Source: Xanthocytophaga flava (GTDB taxonomy: Bacteria > Bacteroidota > Bacteroidia > Cytophagales > 172606-1). From it: a stretch of DNA of 64,000 bases. The translations under genes were made by a program, and so were the position numbers. The notes under the pieces are model-generated. The model searched no databases. It had not been told where the DNA came from and saw only the letters and a list, made by a program, of their open reading frames with translations. Where the stretch lies: the NCBI RefSeq assembly GCF_030068545.1, contig NZ_JASJOR010000025.1:66289-130288 (forward strand), written 5' to 3'. This document shows positions 19,487 to 28,491 of the stretch, in pieces (within the stretch, counting starts at the first letter, position 1; each line of letters starts with the position of its first letter).

Positions 19487-19553
19487 CCTATTCTTTCTAT
19501 AATCAGACCTATACAATTTATACTCAGAAACCCAGCTATCTAACAAACAGTTT

Positions 19554-21464
19554 ATGAATACTTTTTCGTCCTTAACAGAGGCATTTCAGGCCTACCCTAC
19601 TTGCATTGGCATTGATTTCACAGAGTTTAGTACCTGGTTCAAGTTTGAACTACTATTACCTTCTGGAGATTCCTACACAGAACAAGGGATTAAAATTTCA
19701 GACCCACAACCCGAGTCAATCATTCAGGAAATTCTAAGTCAGACCCACTGGCAGATAGTGGAAATCGGAGCTTTTGAAAACAAAGGTGTCTGGATGCAAA
19801 AAATTGTCAACCAGCTACACAAATTTACTCAACTGCGAAAGTTATGGATTCGTTATGGATATACAAATTTTCATCCAGATGTGACTCTTTCTGTATCCCT
19901 GAATGGCTTACCTCACTTAACAGAAATACACTTGCAGGGGTGTACCATTTCTCTATCAGAACCCTTATCTCAGGCAACAGCCTTACATCTGGAATCAACA
20001 TCTCTGGAAGAGATACAGGATGCTCTTGCTTGTCTCAATCCACAAAAGATCACTCAACTATCCTTTTCAAAAGCAGATCTTACTAACTTACCTGAACAGT
20101 TAAAATCATTTACCCATCTTAAAGTCATTGACTTAGCTTATAATGGATTTGAAACTATTCCTGTCTGGATCACCTCTCTCAAAGAGTTGACAAATATCTC
20201 TTTGTATGCGAATCCAATTCTGAAAAAAACAGAATTAAAGGAGTCCATGATTACCAAACTGATTACCCAGTCAAATAAACAAAACACATCAACACCTCTG
20301 CGGGAGCTGTATCTAAATCTGTTACAAAACCAGCCAAACGAGTCTACTACCCCAAAAGAGTTATTACCTGCTTTGAGCATGGATATTGAGTTACTGAACC
20401 GAAAAGCCATGCAGGAATTATTGAAAAAAGTAACCAATCCACTAAAGGAGACAGGCACCTCATCTCAGCATATTGCCCTGATTGGAAAATTTAAAGGAAT
20501 ATCTGTTCCAGAGACTATTGAGCAACTAAAACAACATGGCATTGAAGCATCTGAAAAGCTTACTCCTACCACAACCCTGCTTTGCATAGGAGAAAGCCTG
20601 ACTGCCAAACAAGTAACAGAAGTGCTGAAGTATCAGTTACCACTGGCTTTGCCACAACACCTGCGTGATTTTTTACAGCAACTTGATCGCCCTTATCTGA
20701 AAGAATCTGATACAGAGACTCAGGAAAACTTATTTCGCCTGTTACGAAGTCAGGAGGAAAGTAATGTTAAACTTGCTGCAGAGATTATGCTAAGTGGAGG
20801 TGTACCTGATGACTTGTTTTATATGATCTTGCTACTGAGTTTTCTGAAAGCGGGAGGTTATAGAGCTGGGTTTAAGAAAGTTCTTGAAAAATATACCACA
20901 CCTGAGCAATATGATTTCATTGTCAAACAGCAGAAGGCAGGCTTTTACAAAACCATTGACTTACTATTTGACAAACCATCTGAACTCTTTGACCTTAACA
21001 AACTTGTAGCGACAGGATTACGCATATTTGCCATTGAAAACAGCCAGCGAATGAAGTCCTATAATGATGAAGGATTTCTTCGGCCTTTTCATTACCTCGT
21101 TAAACGCTGTTTTGTAGCAGGAGGTGAACCAGCCCGACTTGCCATTAAAGCACAGCTGGAAGAAAAAACACTCAATGTCCTGTTTACAGATGATAGTTAT
21201 TTTGGAAAGTTTAAACTGCCCACAGAACTACTGGAATTTACAGACGTTGAACGGATTATCTGTTCTCAGAATGTAATGACAGAGGTAGCAACCAACCGAA
21301 AAACTATTCAGAAAATGTCCAGTCTCAAAGAATTAGTCCTATACCATTACTCGGTAGATATCACCACTTCTTATGGAAAAGAGTATTATGATGGATGGCA
21401 GAAGGGAGTTGCCAAACTGAAAGATACCTTACCCCATCTTCAGATTACGGTACAAACTTATTAA
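19554..21464 (+). CDS. LRR protein with BRCT-like and HEAT-like segments (paralogue 2 of 4)
   Basis: 636 residues. It aligns with paralogue 1 along its whole length: N-terminal domain (ILSQTHWQIVEIG), LRRs at ~165-225 (ITQLSFSKADLTNLPEQLK, LKVIDLAYNGFETIP), linker (MDIELLNRKAMQELL), BRCT-like segment ~306-377 (IALIGKFKGI, TTTLLCIGESLTAKQV, PQHLRDFLQQLDRPYLKE) and HEAT-like unit (QENLFRLLRSQEESNVKLAA, IMLSGGVPDDLF). The C-terminal third is again similar (EQYDFIVKQQK; LEFTDVERIICSQ). The next paralogue starts 9 bases after the stop, so the two are tightly coupled. Confidence 0.82.
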   Translation: MNTFSSLTEAFQAYPTCIGIDFTEFSTWFKFELLLPSGDSYTEQGIKISDPQPESIIQEILSQTHWQIVEIGAFENKGVWMQKIVNQLHKFTQLRKLWIRYGYTNFHPDVTLSVSLNGLPHLTEIHLQGCTISLSEPLSQATALHLESTSLEEIQDALACLNPQKITQLSFSKADLTNLPEQLKSFTHLKVIDLAYNGFETIPVWITSLKELTNISLYANPILKKTELKESMITKLITQSNKQNTSTPLRELYLNLLQNQPNESTTPKELLPALSMDIELLNRKAMQELLKKVTNPLKETGTSSQHIALIGKFKGISVPETIEQLKQHGIEASEKLTPTTTLLCIGESLTAKQVTEVLKYQLPLALPQHLRDFLQQLDRPYLKESDTETQENLFRLLRSQEESNVKLAAEIMLSGGVPDDLFYMILLLSFLKAGGYRAGFKKVLEKYTTPEQYDFIVKQQKAGFYKTIDLLFDKPSELFDLNKLVATGLRIFAIENSQRMKSYNDEGFLRPFHYLVKRCFVAGGEPARLAIKAQLEEKTLNVLFTDDSYFGKFKLPTELLEFTDVERIICSQNVMTEVATNRKTIQKMSSLKELVLYHYSVDITTSYGKEYYDGWQKGVAKLKDTLPHLQITVQTY

Positions 21465-21473
21465 GTACAGGCT

Positions 21474-23423
21474 ATGGCTAATGAAATAAAAAACAAAATA
21501 TATACTATTGCAGAAGGCCTCCAAGAACCGCAGAATGTAAAAGCATTGCTGGTAAAGAATGCCAAAGATATAGTCTTGGTACACAAGTTTCCTTTTCTTG
21601 AACAGTTGCAATGCATTTGGGGAGAGGAAACCATTCGGTGGGATCTGATAAAAGCTGAAATAGTAAGACTACAGTCATTACAAGAGTTACATCTGGTATA
21701 CCAACAGGTAGACAATCAGATGATACAGGCTATTCTGGCACTTCCGCAACTGAAAGTCCTTAAACTAGAGTTCCGTCAGCAATCCAGAAAAAAAATAGAT
21801 ATTAGTTGGCTATCACAACTTGGACAACTGGTCTATCTTACCCATTTGTCTATCAAACGTCATAAGCTAACTGACCTACCGGATTCTATTTATCAACTGG
21901 TAAATCTGAAAGAACTAAGTCTGGCAGGTAACAGGTTCACGAATCTTCCTTTTCAGGCTGAACGCTTTCCAACACTGGAAATAATAGGATTAGAAGCGAA
22001 CAAAATTGCTCATTTACCGGATGGTTTCCTGAATTTCAAAAAACTACAGAAGCTAAATCTGGCAGGAAATCCTATAGCTAAAAATCCTATCTGCAGAGAT
22101 GGAGCTCCTGTAGTTCAGTTTCTGAATAAAATAAAATCACTACCTGCACATCTACCCAACATAGCATGGGCTGTATTTACGGATAACACCAGTCAGATAG
22201 CCGGGGCCAGCGATCAGGATTTGTGTGCATTATTGAGTATAGAATTAAAGGCATTTCAACAGAAAGTACATATACTACTTAACCAACGGTTAACAGATCC
22301 CTTTTTGTCAGGTATACAACCATCTGAAACAAACATCTGTCTGTTAGGGAATTTATTTTTCGGTATGAAACGCCAGGTCTTAATCGAACGGCTGCAGGCT
22401 CAGCAAATCACTGTACATACCAAACTACAACCCAATACAACACATCTGGTTGTAGGAGAAAACCTCACACAAAATAATATTAGCACCATTTACCAGACTT
22501 CCCTACTATTTGCGACTGCCGAGCACCTGCGCCAATGGCTTGAGATGCAGGAACAACCCTTCCTGAAAGAGGCAGATGAGTCAATGACTGAAAACCTGCG
22601 TCGGTTGTTATTCTCAGGGAGTGAAGATAATATCAGACTGGCATTGCAGATGATAGCCACAGGAGGTATCCCCGCTTCTATCTTATACCATGTATTCTGT
22701 ATGTGTTTTTACAAAATATGGCGTGTATACAATCCAGCTCCAGACCTGCGAAGAGTATTTGAGCAAACCGGACCTTTTGAGATGGTGCAACTGGTAAAAA
22801 AACACTGGCAAAAAGAAAATAAACGTTTGGTGGAAATATTTATGCAGGAAGAGGTAATAGACAAAAAGCTATTGTTTGATACAGCTTTTGAAATGTTCCT
22901 AACCAGTGTTGATACTCCACCAATCCATGATCGTCAGACATTTGATCCAAGTACACAGTATAACGACTGGTGGAAATACTTTTTCAGAAGTCTAATTATC
23001 AAAATTTCATACAAGGCTGATGACCTTGCCGAATATGCATTGGTTCAACTTCAAAAAGAAAATATCTTTCAGCGAATTGCACAATATAACATAAGTCTTT
23101 TGTATCCCTGGCTGGAAACGAAAGGCAAAATTCAGAAATATGCAGCTAGTGCACTTCTTCAGGATCAAACACTGGATATACGAGACAGTTGGTTCAGTTT
23201 ACTGTCTTTACCCATTTATACACCTGTAGAAAGACTGGTAGTATATGAGCATACGATGAGTGGAATGAACAAACAAATTATCGAACATTTAAGTAAAATA
23301 GAACACTTAAAAACTATCGAAGTGCATAAAAATGACATCAACTGGAACATAGATAACGTTCTGACTGATTGGCAACAATACGCACCTCAGATTCAAATTA
23401 TACGAATAAACACAACTTCATAA
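21474..23423 (+). CDS. LRR protein with BRCT-like and HEAT-like segments (paralogue 3 of 4)
   Basis: 649 residues. It has the clearest LRRs of the set, ~5 repeats at 66-200 (LQELHLVYQQVDNQMI, LTHLSIKRHKLTDLPDSIYQ, LKELSLAGNRFTNLP, LQKLNLAGNPIAKNP). It also has the clearest BRCT-like segment at ~286-358: ICLLGNLFFGMKRQVLIERL, then NTTHLVVGENLT, then AEHLRQWLEMQ. The HEAT-like unit follows (TENLRRLLFSGSEDNIRLAL, MIATGGIPASIL). Its N-terminal domain is shorter than in paralogues 1 and 2. It stands 44 bases before the DUF2201 gene. Confidence 0.83.
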   Translation: MANEIKNKIYTIAEGLQEPQNVKALLVKNAKDIVLVHKFPFLEQLQCIWGEETIRWDLIKAEIVRLQSLQELHLVYQQVDNQMIQAILALPQLKVLKLEFRQQSRKKIDISWLSQLGQLVYLTHLSIKRHKLTDLPDSIYQLVNLKELSLAGNRFTNLPFQAERFPTLEIIGLEANKIAHLPDGFLNFKKLQKLNLAGNPIAKNPICRDGAPVVQFLNKIKSLPAHLPNIAWAVFTDNTSQIAGASDQDLCALLSIELKAFQQKVHILLNQRLTDPFLSGIQPSETNICLLGNLFFGMKRQVLIERLQAQQITVHTKLQPNTTHLVVGENLTQNNISTIYQTSLLFATAEHLRQWLEMQEQPFLKEADESMTENLRRLLFSGSEDNIRLALQMIATGGIPASILYHVFCMCFYKIWRVYNPAPDLRRVFEQTGPFEMVQLVKKHWQKENKRLVEIFMQEEVIDKKLLFDTAFEMFLTSVDTPPIHDRQTFDPSTQYNDWWKYFFRSLIIKISYKADDLAEYALVQLQKENIFQRIAQYNISLLYPWLETKGKIQKYAASALLQDQTLDIRDSWFSLLSLPIYTPVERLVVYEHTMSGMNKQIIEHLSKIEHLKTIEVHKNDINWNIDNVLTDWQQYAPQIQIIRINTTS

Positions 23424-23467
23424 TCAAACCACAACACAGCTAGTAGTTAAAAGATACCATTGTCAGT

Positions 23468-24847
23468 ATGCAAAATATTTTAGATGAAGTAGCACGGGTA
23501 GGTGTTGAATTTATTCTCAACGAACCGTATTATGCCCATTTTCTGTCAAGTCTGAACAAACAGATTGATAACTCATTTGGAACCATGGCCGTTGGAGTGA
23601 ACGGAGATACCTATGTATTGTATGTAAATCCAACATTCTGGACAGAAACCTTAACCAGTAAAGAATTACGTCTGGGTCTGGTAAAACATGAAGTACTGCA
23701 CCTGGTATTCAAACACGTTACCCGACTTGAAAAGCATCACATCCCCTTCCTGTATAATGTCGCCGCAGATCTGGTGGTAAATCAATACATTACACGGAGC
23801 CACCTACCACAAACAGGTATGTTTCTTGATACCTTCCCGGATGTTGACCTCGCCCCCTTTGAATCAGTAGATTATTACTATGATAAACTGAAAAAAGTGT
23901 GGGACACCAAAGGTTGTTGTAACAGTAAGTGTGAATTACCTTCACCAAAGCCAGGGACAGGTAAGTCTTCAGGAATAGGTAGTGGTAGCACTAGTGGCGG
24001 AGGCAGTAATGGTGGAAATGGAAATGCGAGTGGAAATGGTAATGAAAATTCGGAGGAGCCTTCAGACTCTTCAGAAGACAACACAGAAAAGCCAACCATA
24101 AATACCTATAACCTGCTGGAGTCAATAGGCAAAAACTGGACAGAAGAGATGTTGCGTCATAAGGGATGGGACGCCTTAGTCCGCCTCAACCCAGTGGAAA
24201 AAAGTATCTATGACATGCAGCTTGATAACCTGATCCGTATATCTGTTGAACGGGCTGGTCCGAAAAGTATTGGAAAGCTTCCTGCACATCTACAGCGTTA
24301 TCTTGACCTTTTTATGATTCGCAAAGTGCCTCAGCTTAACTGGCGTAAGGCGTTGCGTATTTTTTCAGAAAGTAGCCGGAAGACGTATATTAAAAACACC
24401 TTAAAAAAACCATCCAAACGGTATGGAACTGTTCCAGGTATCAAGGTAAAACGCAAGCAGAAAGTATTACTGGCAATTGATACATCTGGAAGTATTGGGA
24501 ATGAAGAGCTAAGCACATTTTTCAGCGAGATTTACCATATCTGGCGGTCTGGGGCAGAGGTCCGTATTGTGGAATGTGACGCTGCTATCGGCAATATATA
24601 CGAATACAGAGGTATTGTACCTAAAACGGTTACAGGAGGTGGCGGAACCAGCTTTGAACCTCCATTGCTTTATGCAAATCAGGAATACCTGCCTGACATG
24701 ATGATCTACTTTACAGATGGGTATGGATCTGTTCCTAAAATGCATCTCCGGTTCCCGTTGTTATGGATTATCACCAAAGAGGGTATAGAACAAAGCAGCG
24801 ACACCTTCCAGCAACTGCCAGGCAGACGTGTAAAACTCAGAGAATAA
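23468..24847 (+). CDS. DUF2201-type protein: metallopeptidase-like domain plus VWA-like domain
   Basis: 459 residues. The N-terminal half matches the 'putative metallopeptidase' domain usually found with DUF2201. HEVLH is at 74-78, followed by the downstream YNVAADLVVNQYI helix that carries the third ligand candidate. A low-complexity Gly/Ser/Asn then Glu/Asp/Ser linker spans ~162-208. The C-terminal half is the VWA-like DUF2201 domain with an intact MIDAS: DTSGS at 338-342, T394 in GGGTSF and D417 in FTDGYG. DUF2201 genes typically neighbour a MoxR ATPase, as here (26880-28016). It is probably the ATPase's metal-binding partner; intact HExxH suggests it may also be a protease. Confidence 0.87.
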   Translation: MQNILDEVARVGVEFILNEPYYAHFLSSLNKQIDNSFGTMAVGVNGDTYVLYVNPTFWTETLTSKELRLGLVKHEVLHLVFKHVTRLEKHHIPFLYNVAADLVVNQYITRSHLPQTGMFLDTFPDVDLAPFESVDYYYDKLKKVWDTKGCCNSKCELPSPKPGTGKSSGIGSGSTSGGGSNGGNGNASGNGNENSEEPSDSSEDNTEKPTINTYNLLESIGKNWTEEMLRHKGWDALVRLNPVEKSIYDMQLDNLIRISVERAGPKSIGKLPAHLQRYLDLFMIRKVPQLNWRKALRIFSESSRKTYIKNTLKKPSKRYGTVPGIKVKRKQKVLLAIDTSGSIGNEELSTFFSEIYHIWRSGAEVRIVECDAAIGNIYEYRGIVPKTVTGGGGTSFEPPLLYANQEYLPDMMIYFTDGYGSVPKMHLRFPLLWIITKEGIEQSSDTFQQLPGRRVKLRE

Positions 24848-24902
24848 CTTTTCATTGTAACAAAGAACTAAACCATTTTTCTAACTCACCAGTACACAGG
24901 CT

Positions 24903-26816
24903 ATGAAATCCATATCCCTTAGAACCTATGATAATCCTCAAAAAATAACCTTTGAAGAATTTAATCAGGAAAAGTATACACAGCTTACATATAATATTTC
25001 GTCCTATATTGATACTAAGTTTAAAGATTCGGATAAATGGGTGACATTGCCAGAAATACTACAGGCAAATCCTCAGTTAGAATCTCTTGATATTTGGGGT
25101 TATAAGTCCCCAGACCTTGAGATTTCATTCAAGATAATGCCTAATCTCAAATCACTATCGTTTCGTTTTGATTCTTCACTTGTTCTTCCCAAAGATTGGG
25201 AAAATGCGACAAAACTGGAAAAACTTCAGTTATCTATACCTTTTGAAACAAAGGGAGTTGACAAATTTCCTGAGCAACTACAATACCTTCCCAATCTAAC
25301 CAGTCTGCAACCTCCCCAAACAGACAATTATGAATGGTGGAGTTCATTGGCGAAACTACCAGCACTGAAAATGCTAAATTTACAGTCCTATACAACTCTA
25401 CCCTTCTCTCTTGCCCGTATGCTGGAATTACTACATACATTTCCAGTATTGGAAGAAATAATAAACTTTTATCCCAAAAAGAGTGAGCCACTCACAGAAG
25501 TACTCTTAGGTCTGGATCGGTTCAAACATGTCGAACTCATATCTATGGTCTTTAAGGATATAACCAGTATCCCGTTATTCTTCAGTAAATTTAAGCAGGT
25601 AAGCTTTTTCAATTATCGGCATGTAGGTTATAAAGAAGTCAATAAATTTCGCGAGAAATACGCTACCCAACCACTATCCGACAGACACAGAGAGCTATTG
25701 TTTTTATGTAGCGTCAAAAGCTGGAATCGAGTCAAAACCTATACAACCAATCACTTACTCGAAAAACACAAGTCTGCCGTTCCTGTCGTATTAATGGGTT
25801 ATGAAAAGCTGGCTTCTGCCAATAAAACCACATTAAAAACCAAACTTAAAGACACACAAATATCACTGGAAGAGAAGTCAGGAGGAGAACCTATCTATAT
25901 ACTGCATACAAAAAGTGATTGGAATGTATTGGAGCAAGTTATTCTGGAGGACAAAAGTTTTATTGTGGAAGAACACCTGACTGAGTTTTTGCATTATCTG
26001 GAAAAACCCTATTTGCTTGAAAATGATAATGAAGAACTCAACCAGAGTATCATCCGGCTACTGTGTTCCGGTGATGATGAAAATGTAAACCTGGCCTTTC
26101 AAATGGTGGAAAGTGGTGGCGCTCCTGTAGCGGTACAAAGTATGATTGCAGCCATTGCTATGACACATAAAGATACCAAAATCCGGAAGAGAGCCCGTCA
26201 GGTTTATCAAAAAGTGGGTAGTGCAGCATTTGTACCTCTTATGGGTAAACCAAGTTACAAGGAAACAGATTTTAATCTACGTATCAGCACACACGAAAAT
26301 ATAAGCCGGACGGATTTTTTGCTGATGGTAGAATACCAGCACCATCTCAACCGTCACTATGGAAAAAACACAGGTAGTTTGTCTATAGACTGGCGACGCC
26401 TCGGACTAAAGGAAATTACAGAAAACATTCTTCTGTTTCCGAATCTGAAAACACTCCATCTAAGTTCAAATCCAGAACTGGATCTTGAAAAGGTTTTTTC
26501 CTTACTGGTACAGATCCCTACAATCGAGAGGCTATACCTTAATGGATGTAAGGGTACTCTTCCTGCCTCTCTTAGTCAGTTACAGTCATTGGTTGAACTA
26601 GATATTTCCAGTAACTCGATGAAAGATTTTAGCACTCTGGCACAATTACCCAATCTAAAACGACTGACAATGAAAGGATGCAAAGTTAAAAACTGGGATT
26701 GGCTACAACAATGTTCAAGGCTGGAATGGATATGTGTGAATAGTGCGGACCAACAAAAAATACCACATGAACGTGAAGATATGTATGGTGGGGATCTATT
26801 CCTGAAAATCCGGTAA
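24903..26816 (+). CDS. LRR protein, divergent paralogue 4 of 4
   Basis: 637 residues. The layout is the same but more diverged. LRR-like strands occupy ~55-180 (LESLDIWGYKSPDLEIS, LKSLSFRFDSSLVLP), and a degenerate BRCT-like segment lies at ~293-366 (VVLMGYEKLASANKTTLKTK, EPIYILHTKSDW, EEHLTEFLHYLEKPYLLE). The HEAT-like unit is well kept (NQSIIRLLCSGDDENVNLAF, MVESGGAPVAVQ). Uniquely it ends in four strong LRRs at ~500-620 (LKTLHLSSNPELDLEKV, LVELDISSNSMKDFS, LKRLTMKGCKVKNW). It sits between the DUF2201 and MoxR genes, which ties the LRR family to that pair. Confidence 0.8.
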   Translation: MKSISLRTYDNPQKITFEEFNQEKYTQLTYNISSYIDTKFKDSDKWVTLPEILQANPQLESLDIWGYKSPDLEISFKIMPNLKSLSFRFDSSLVLPKDWENATKLEKLQLSIPFETKGVDKFPEQLQYLPNLTSLQPPQTDNYEWWSSLAKLPALKMLNLQSYTTLPFSLARMLELLHTFPVLEEIINFYPKKSEPLTEVLLGLDRFKHVELISMVFKDITSIPLFFSKFKQVSFFNYRHVGYKEVNKFREKYATQPLSDRHRELLFLCSVKSWNRVKTYTTNHLLEKHKSAVPVVLMGYEKLASANKTTLKTKLKDTQISLEEKSGGEPIYILHTKSDWNVLEQVILEDKSFIVEEHLTEFLHYLEKPYLLENDNEELNQSIIRLLCSGDDENVNLAFQMVESGGAPVAVQSMIAAIAMTHKDTKIRKRARQVYQKVGSAAFVPLMGKPSYKETDFNLRISTHENISRTDFLLMVEYQHHLNRHYGKNTGSLSIDWRRLGLKEITENILLFPNLKTLHLSSNPELDLEKVFSLLVQIPTIERLYLNGCKGTLPASLSQLQSLVELDISSNSMKDFSTLAQLPNLKRLTMKGCKVKNWDWLQQCSRLEWICVNSADQQKIPHEREDMYGGDLFLKIR

Positions 26817-26879
26817 CATATAATCCATTAATAAAATTTAAAAACTTAAAACAATCATTAGTTATAATTCAAACGCAGC

Positions 26880-28016
26880 ATGGCTAAAAACGACAATCCC
26901 AACAGTCAGAATTTTAATTACATCACCTACGGCTCCAAATGTAACAGTATAGAGCTGGAAGGATTTCTGGAACATGTACTCAAGTATACATTTATCACAC
27001 CACCCAAACCCAACGAACCCCCAACACCTGTCTGTATCTGGGGACGACATGGCGTTGGTAAAACACAGATTGTCCGAAATGTAGCAGATAAGCTAGGAGC
27101 TAATTTTGTCTATATAGCTCCGGCTCAGTTTGAAGAAATGGGCGACCTGGTAGGGATGCCCAAAATAGATGAAAACGGACAGCAAACCCATTTTATTCCT
27201 CCGGACTGGGTACCACGTACTGAAGGACCTGGAATATTCCTGATAGATGACGTAAACCGTGCGGATGACCGGATTTTGCGTGGTATCATGCAGTTGTTAC
27301 AGAACTACGAACTGGTAAGTTGGAAAATGCCTCCTAAGTGGCATATTGTCCTTACCGCTAACCCTGATGGGGGTGATTATTCTGTAACTTCCATGGATGA
27401 CGCTGTACTTACACGGATGTTGCACATTACCTTGCAGTTTGAAGTACAAAGCTGGGCACGCTGGGCTGAGGCAGCCAAAATCGACCCTCGGGGTATTAAC
27501 TTTATTCTGACGTATCCTGAAATGGTAACAGGAAACCGGACGACCCCACGGTCACTAGTACAGTTTTTCAGAGAAACCGAAAAAATAGAGGATCTGTCAG
27601 AAAATTTACCTTTGGTAAAAATGCTGGCGGATGCCTCACTGGATGAAGAAACAGCAGCAGCCTTCCTGAGCTTTGTGAAGCTACAGCTTAACCAGCTGAT
27701 TAGTCCGGAAGAAATCATCAATGCCAAAAAGTTTGATGGTATCGAAAAACAGTTACGAGGACTTGTAGAACAAAAAACCAAACGACTGGATATCCTGTCC
27801 GTAATTTCTACTCGTCTTATCAACTATCTTATTGTTAACAATATCAGTATAGATAAAGCCCAGACAGACAATCTGAAGCTATTCCTGTTGCTGGAATTTA
27901 TCCCAAATGATATGCGCCTGTTCATGGCACAAGAATTGGTTAACAGCAAAAATGCATCTCTCAAAAAGCTATTGGCGATTCCTGAGATTGGTAAACTGTT
28001 ATTATCAAAAATGTAA
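26880..28016 (+). CDS. MoxR-family AAA+ ATPase
   Basis: 378 residues. Walker A GRHGVGKTQ is at 55-63, Walker B GIFLIDDVNRA at ~118-128, the sensor-1 Asn in LTANPDGGDY (~161), and an arginine-finger candidate in AVLTRMLHI. A C-terminal helical lid follows. The EMGDLVGMP and PPDWVPR segments are typical of the MoxR group, whose members (RavA, CoxD, NorQ) remodel targets together with VWA proteins. Here the VWA partner would be the DUF2201 protein two genes upstream. Last gene of the run, 63 bases after paralogue 4 and 27 bases before a long terminator. Confidence 0.9.
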   Translation: MAKNDNPNSQNFNYITYGSKCNSIELEGFLEHVLKYTFITPPKPNEPPTPVCIWGRHGVGKTQIVRNVADKLGANFVYIAPAQFEEMGDLVGMPKIDENGQQTHFIPPDWVPRTEGPGIFLIDDVNRADDRILRGIMQLLQNYELVSWKMPPKWHIVLTANPDGGDYSVTSMDDAVLTRMLHITLQFEVQSWARWAEAAKIDPRGINFILTYPEMVTGNRTTPRSLVQFFRETEKIEDLSENLPLVKMLADASLDEETAAAFLSFVKLQLNQLISPEEIINAKKFDGIEKQLRGLVEQKTKRLDILSVISTRLINYLIVNNISIDKAQTDNLKLFLLLEFIPNDMRLFMAQELVNSKNASLKKLLAIPEIGKLLLSKM

Positions 28017-28043
28017 GAATCGAAATATAGGTCTAGCTAACAT

Positions 28044-28112
28044 ATAAAATCAGTATCCAATCCTTTCCTGAATTAGTAAATCGTATAGGAAAGGATTGGA
28101 TACTGATTTTAT
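28044..28112 (+). terminator. 26-bp perfect inverted repeat, terminator of the MoxR operon
   Basis: Arms at 28044-28069 and 28087-28112 are perfect reverse complements with a 17-nt loop. The outer end of the second arm is T-rich. It lies 27 bases after the MoxR stop codon. Confidence 0.75.
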
Positions 28113-28491
28113 CAGACTATAAATTTAGTAGGAAACGTCTTAAATACCTCAATTTTAGCTTTTCATATGAGGTTATATAAAAAGCCAACAATCTTTTGTA
28201 TATTTCACGCAATCCTAATCTACAGACAAGGTCTTTTATGACCAGGAAGAGTATTCTATTAACTTGTATCACTACAATATTTTCCTTCACGTTGGTTGTA
28301 TATAAACAATCAACACTGCAAAATGTGTAGGATACTCAATCTGACAGGTTAATCCCAACGTAGATAGTAAGACAATCGTGTGTTCGGAATCATCTGTCCT
28401 TCCTTTATCCAATCAGCAAAATTTAACCTAACTTTACGAAACCAAACTTAGTTGATTTCGCTTCCGGGATCAAGCTGCTTATTTCCGTATA
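28113..28491. other. Intergenic region with a tiny signal-peptide-like frame
   Basis: A plus-strand frame at 28238-28330 would encode a 30-residue peptide that looks like a signal peptide (MTRKSILLTCITTIFSFTLV), ending at TAG. It may be the stump of a lost exported protein. A TAacTTTa sequence near 28430 could be the -7 element of the glycosyltransferase gene. Nothing else was recognised. Confidence 0.3.
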
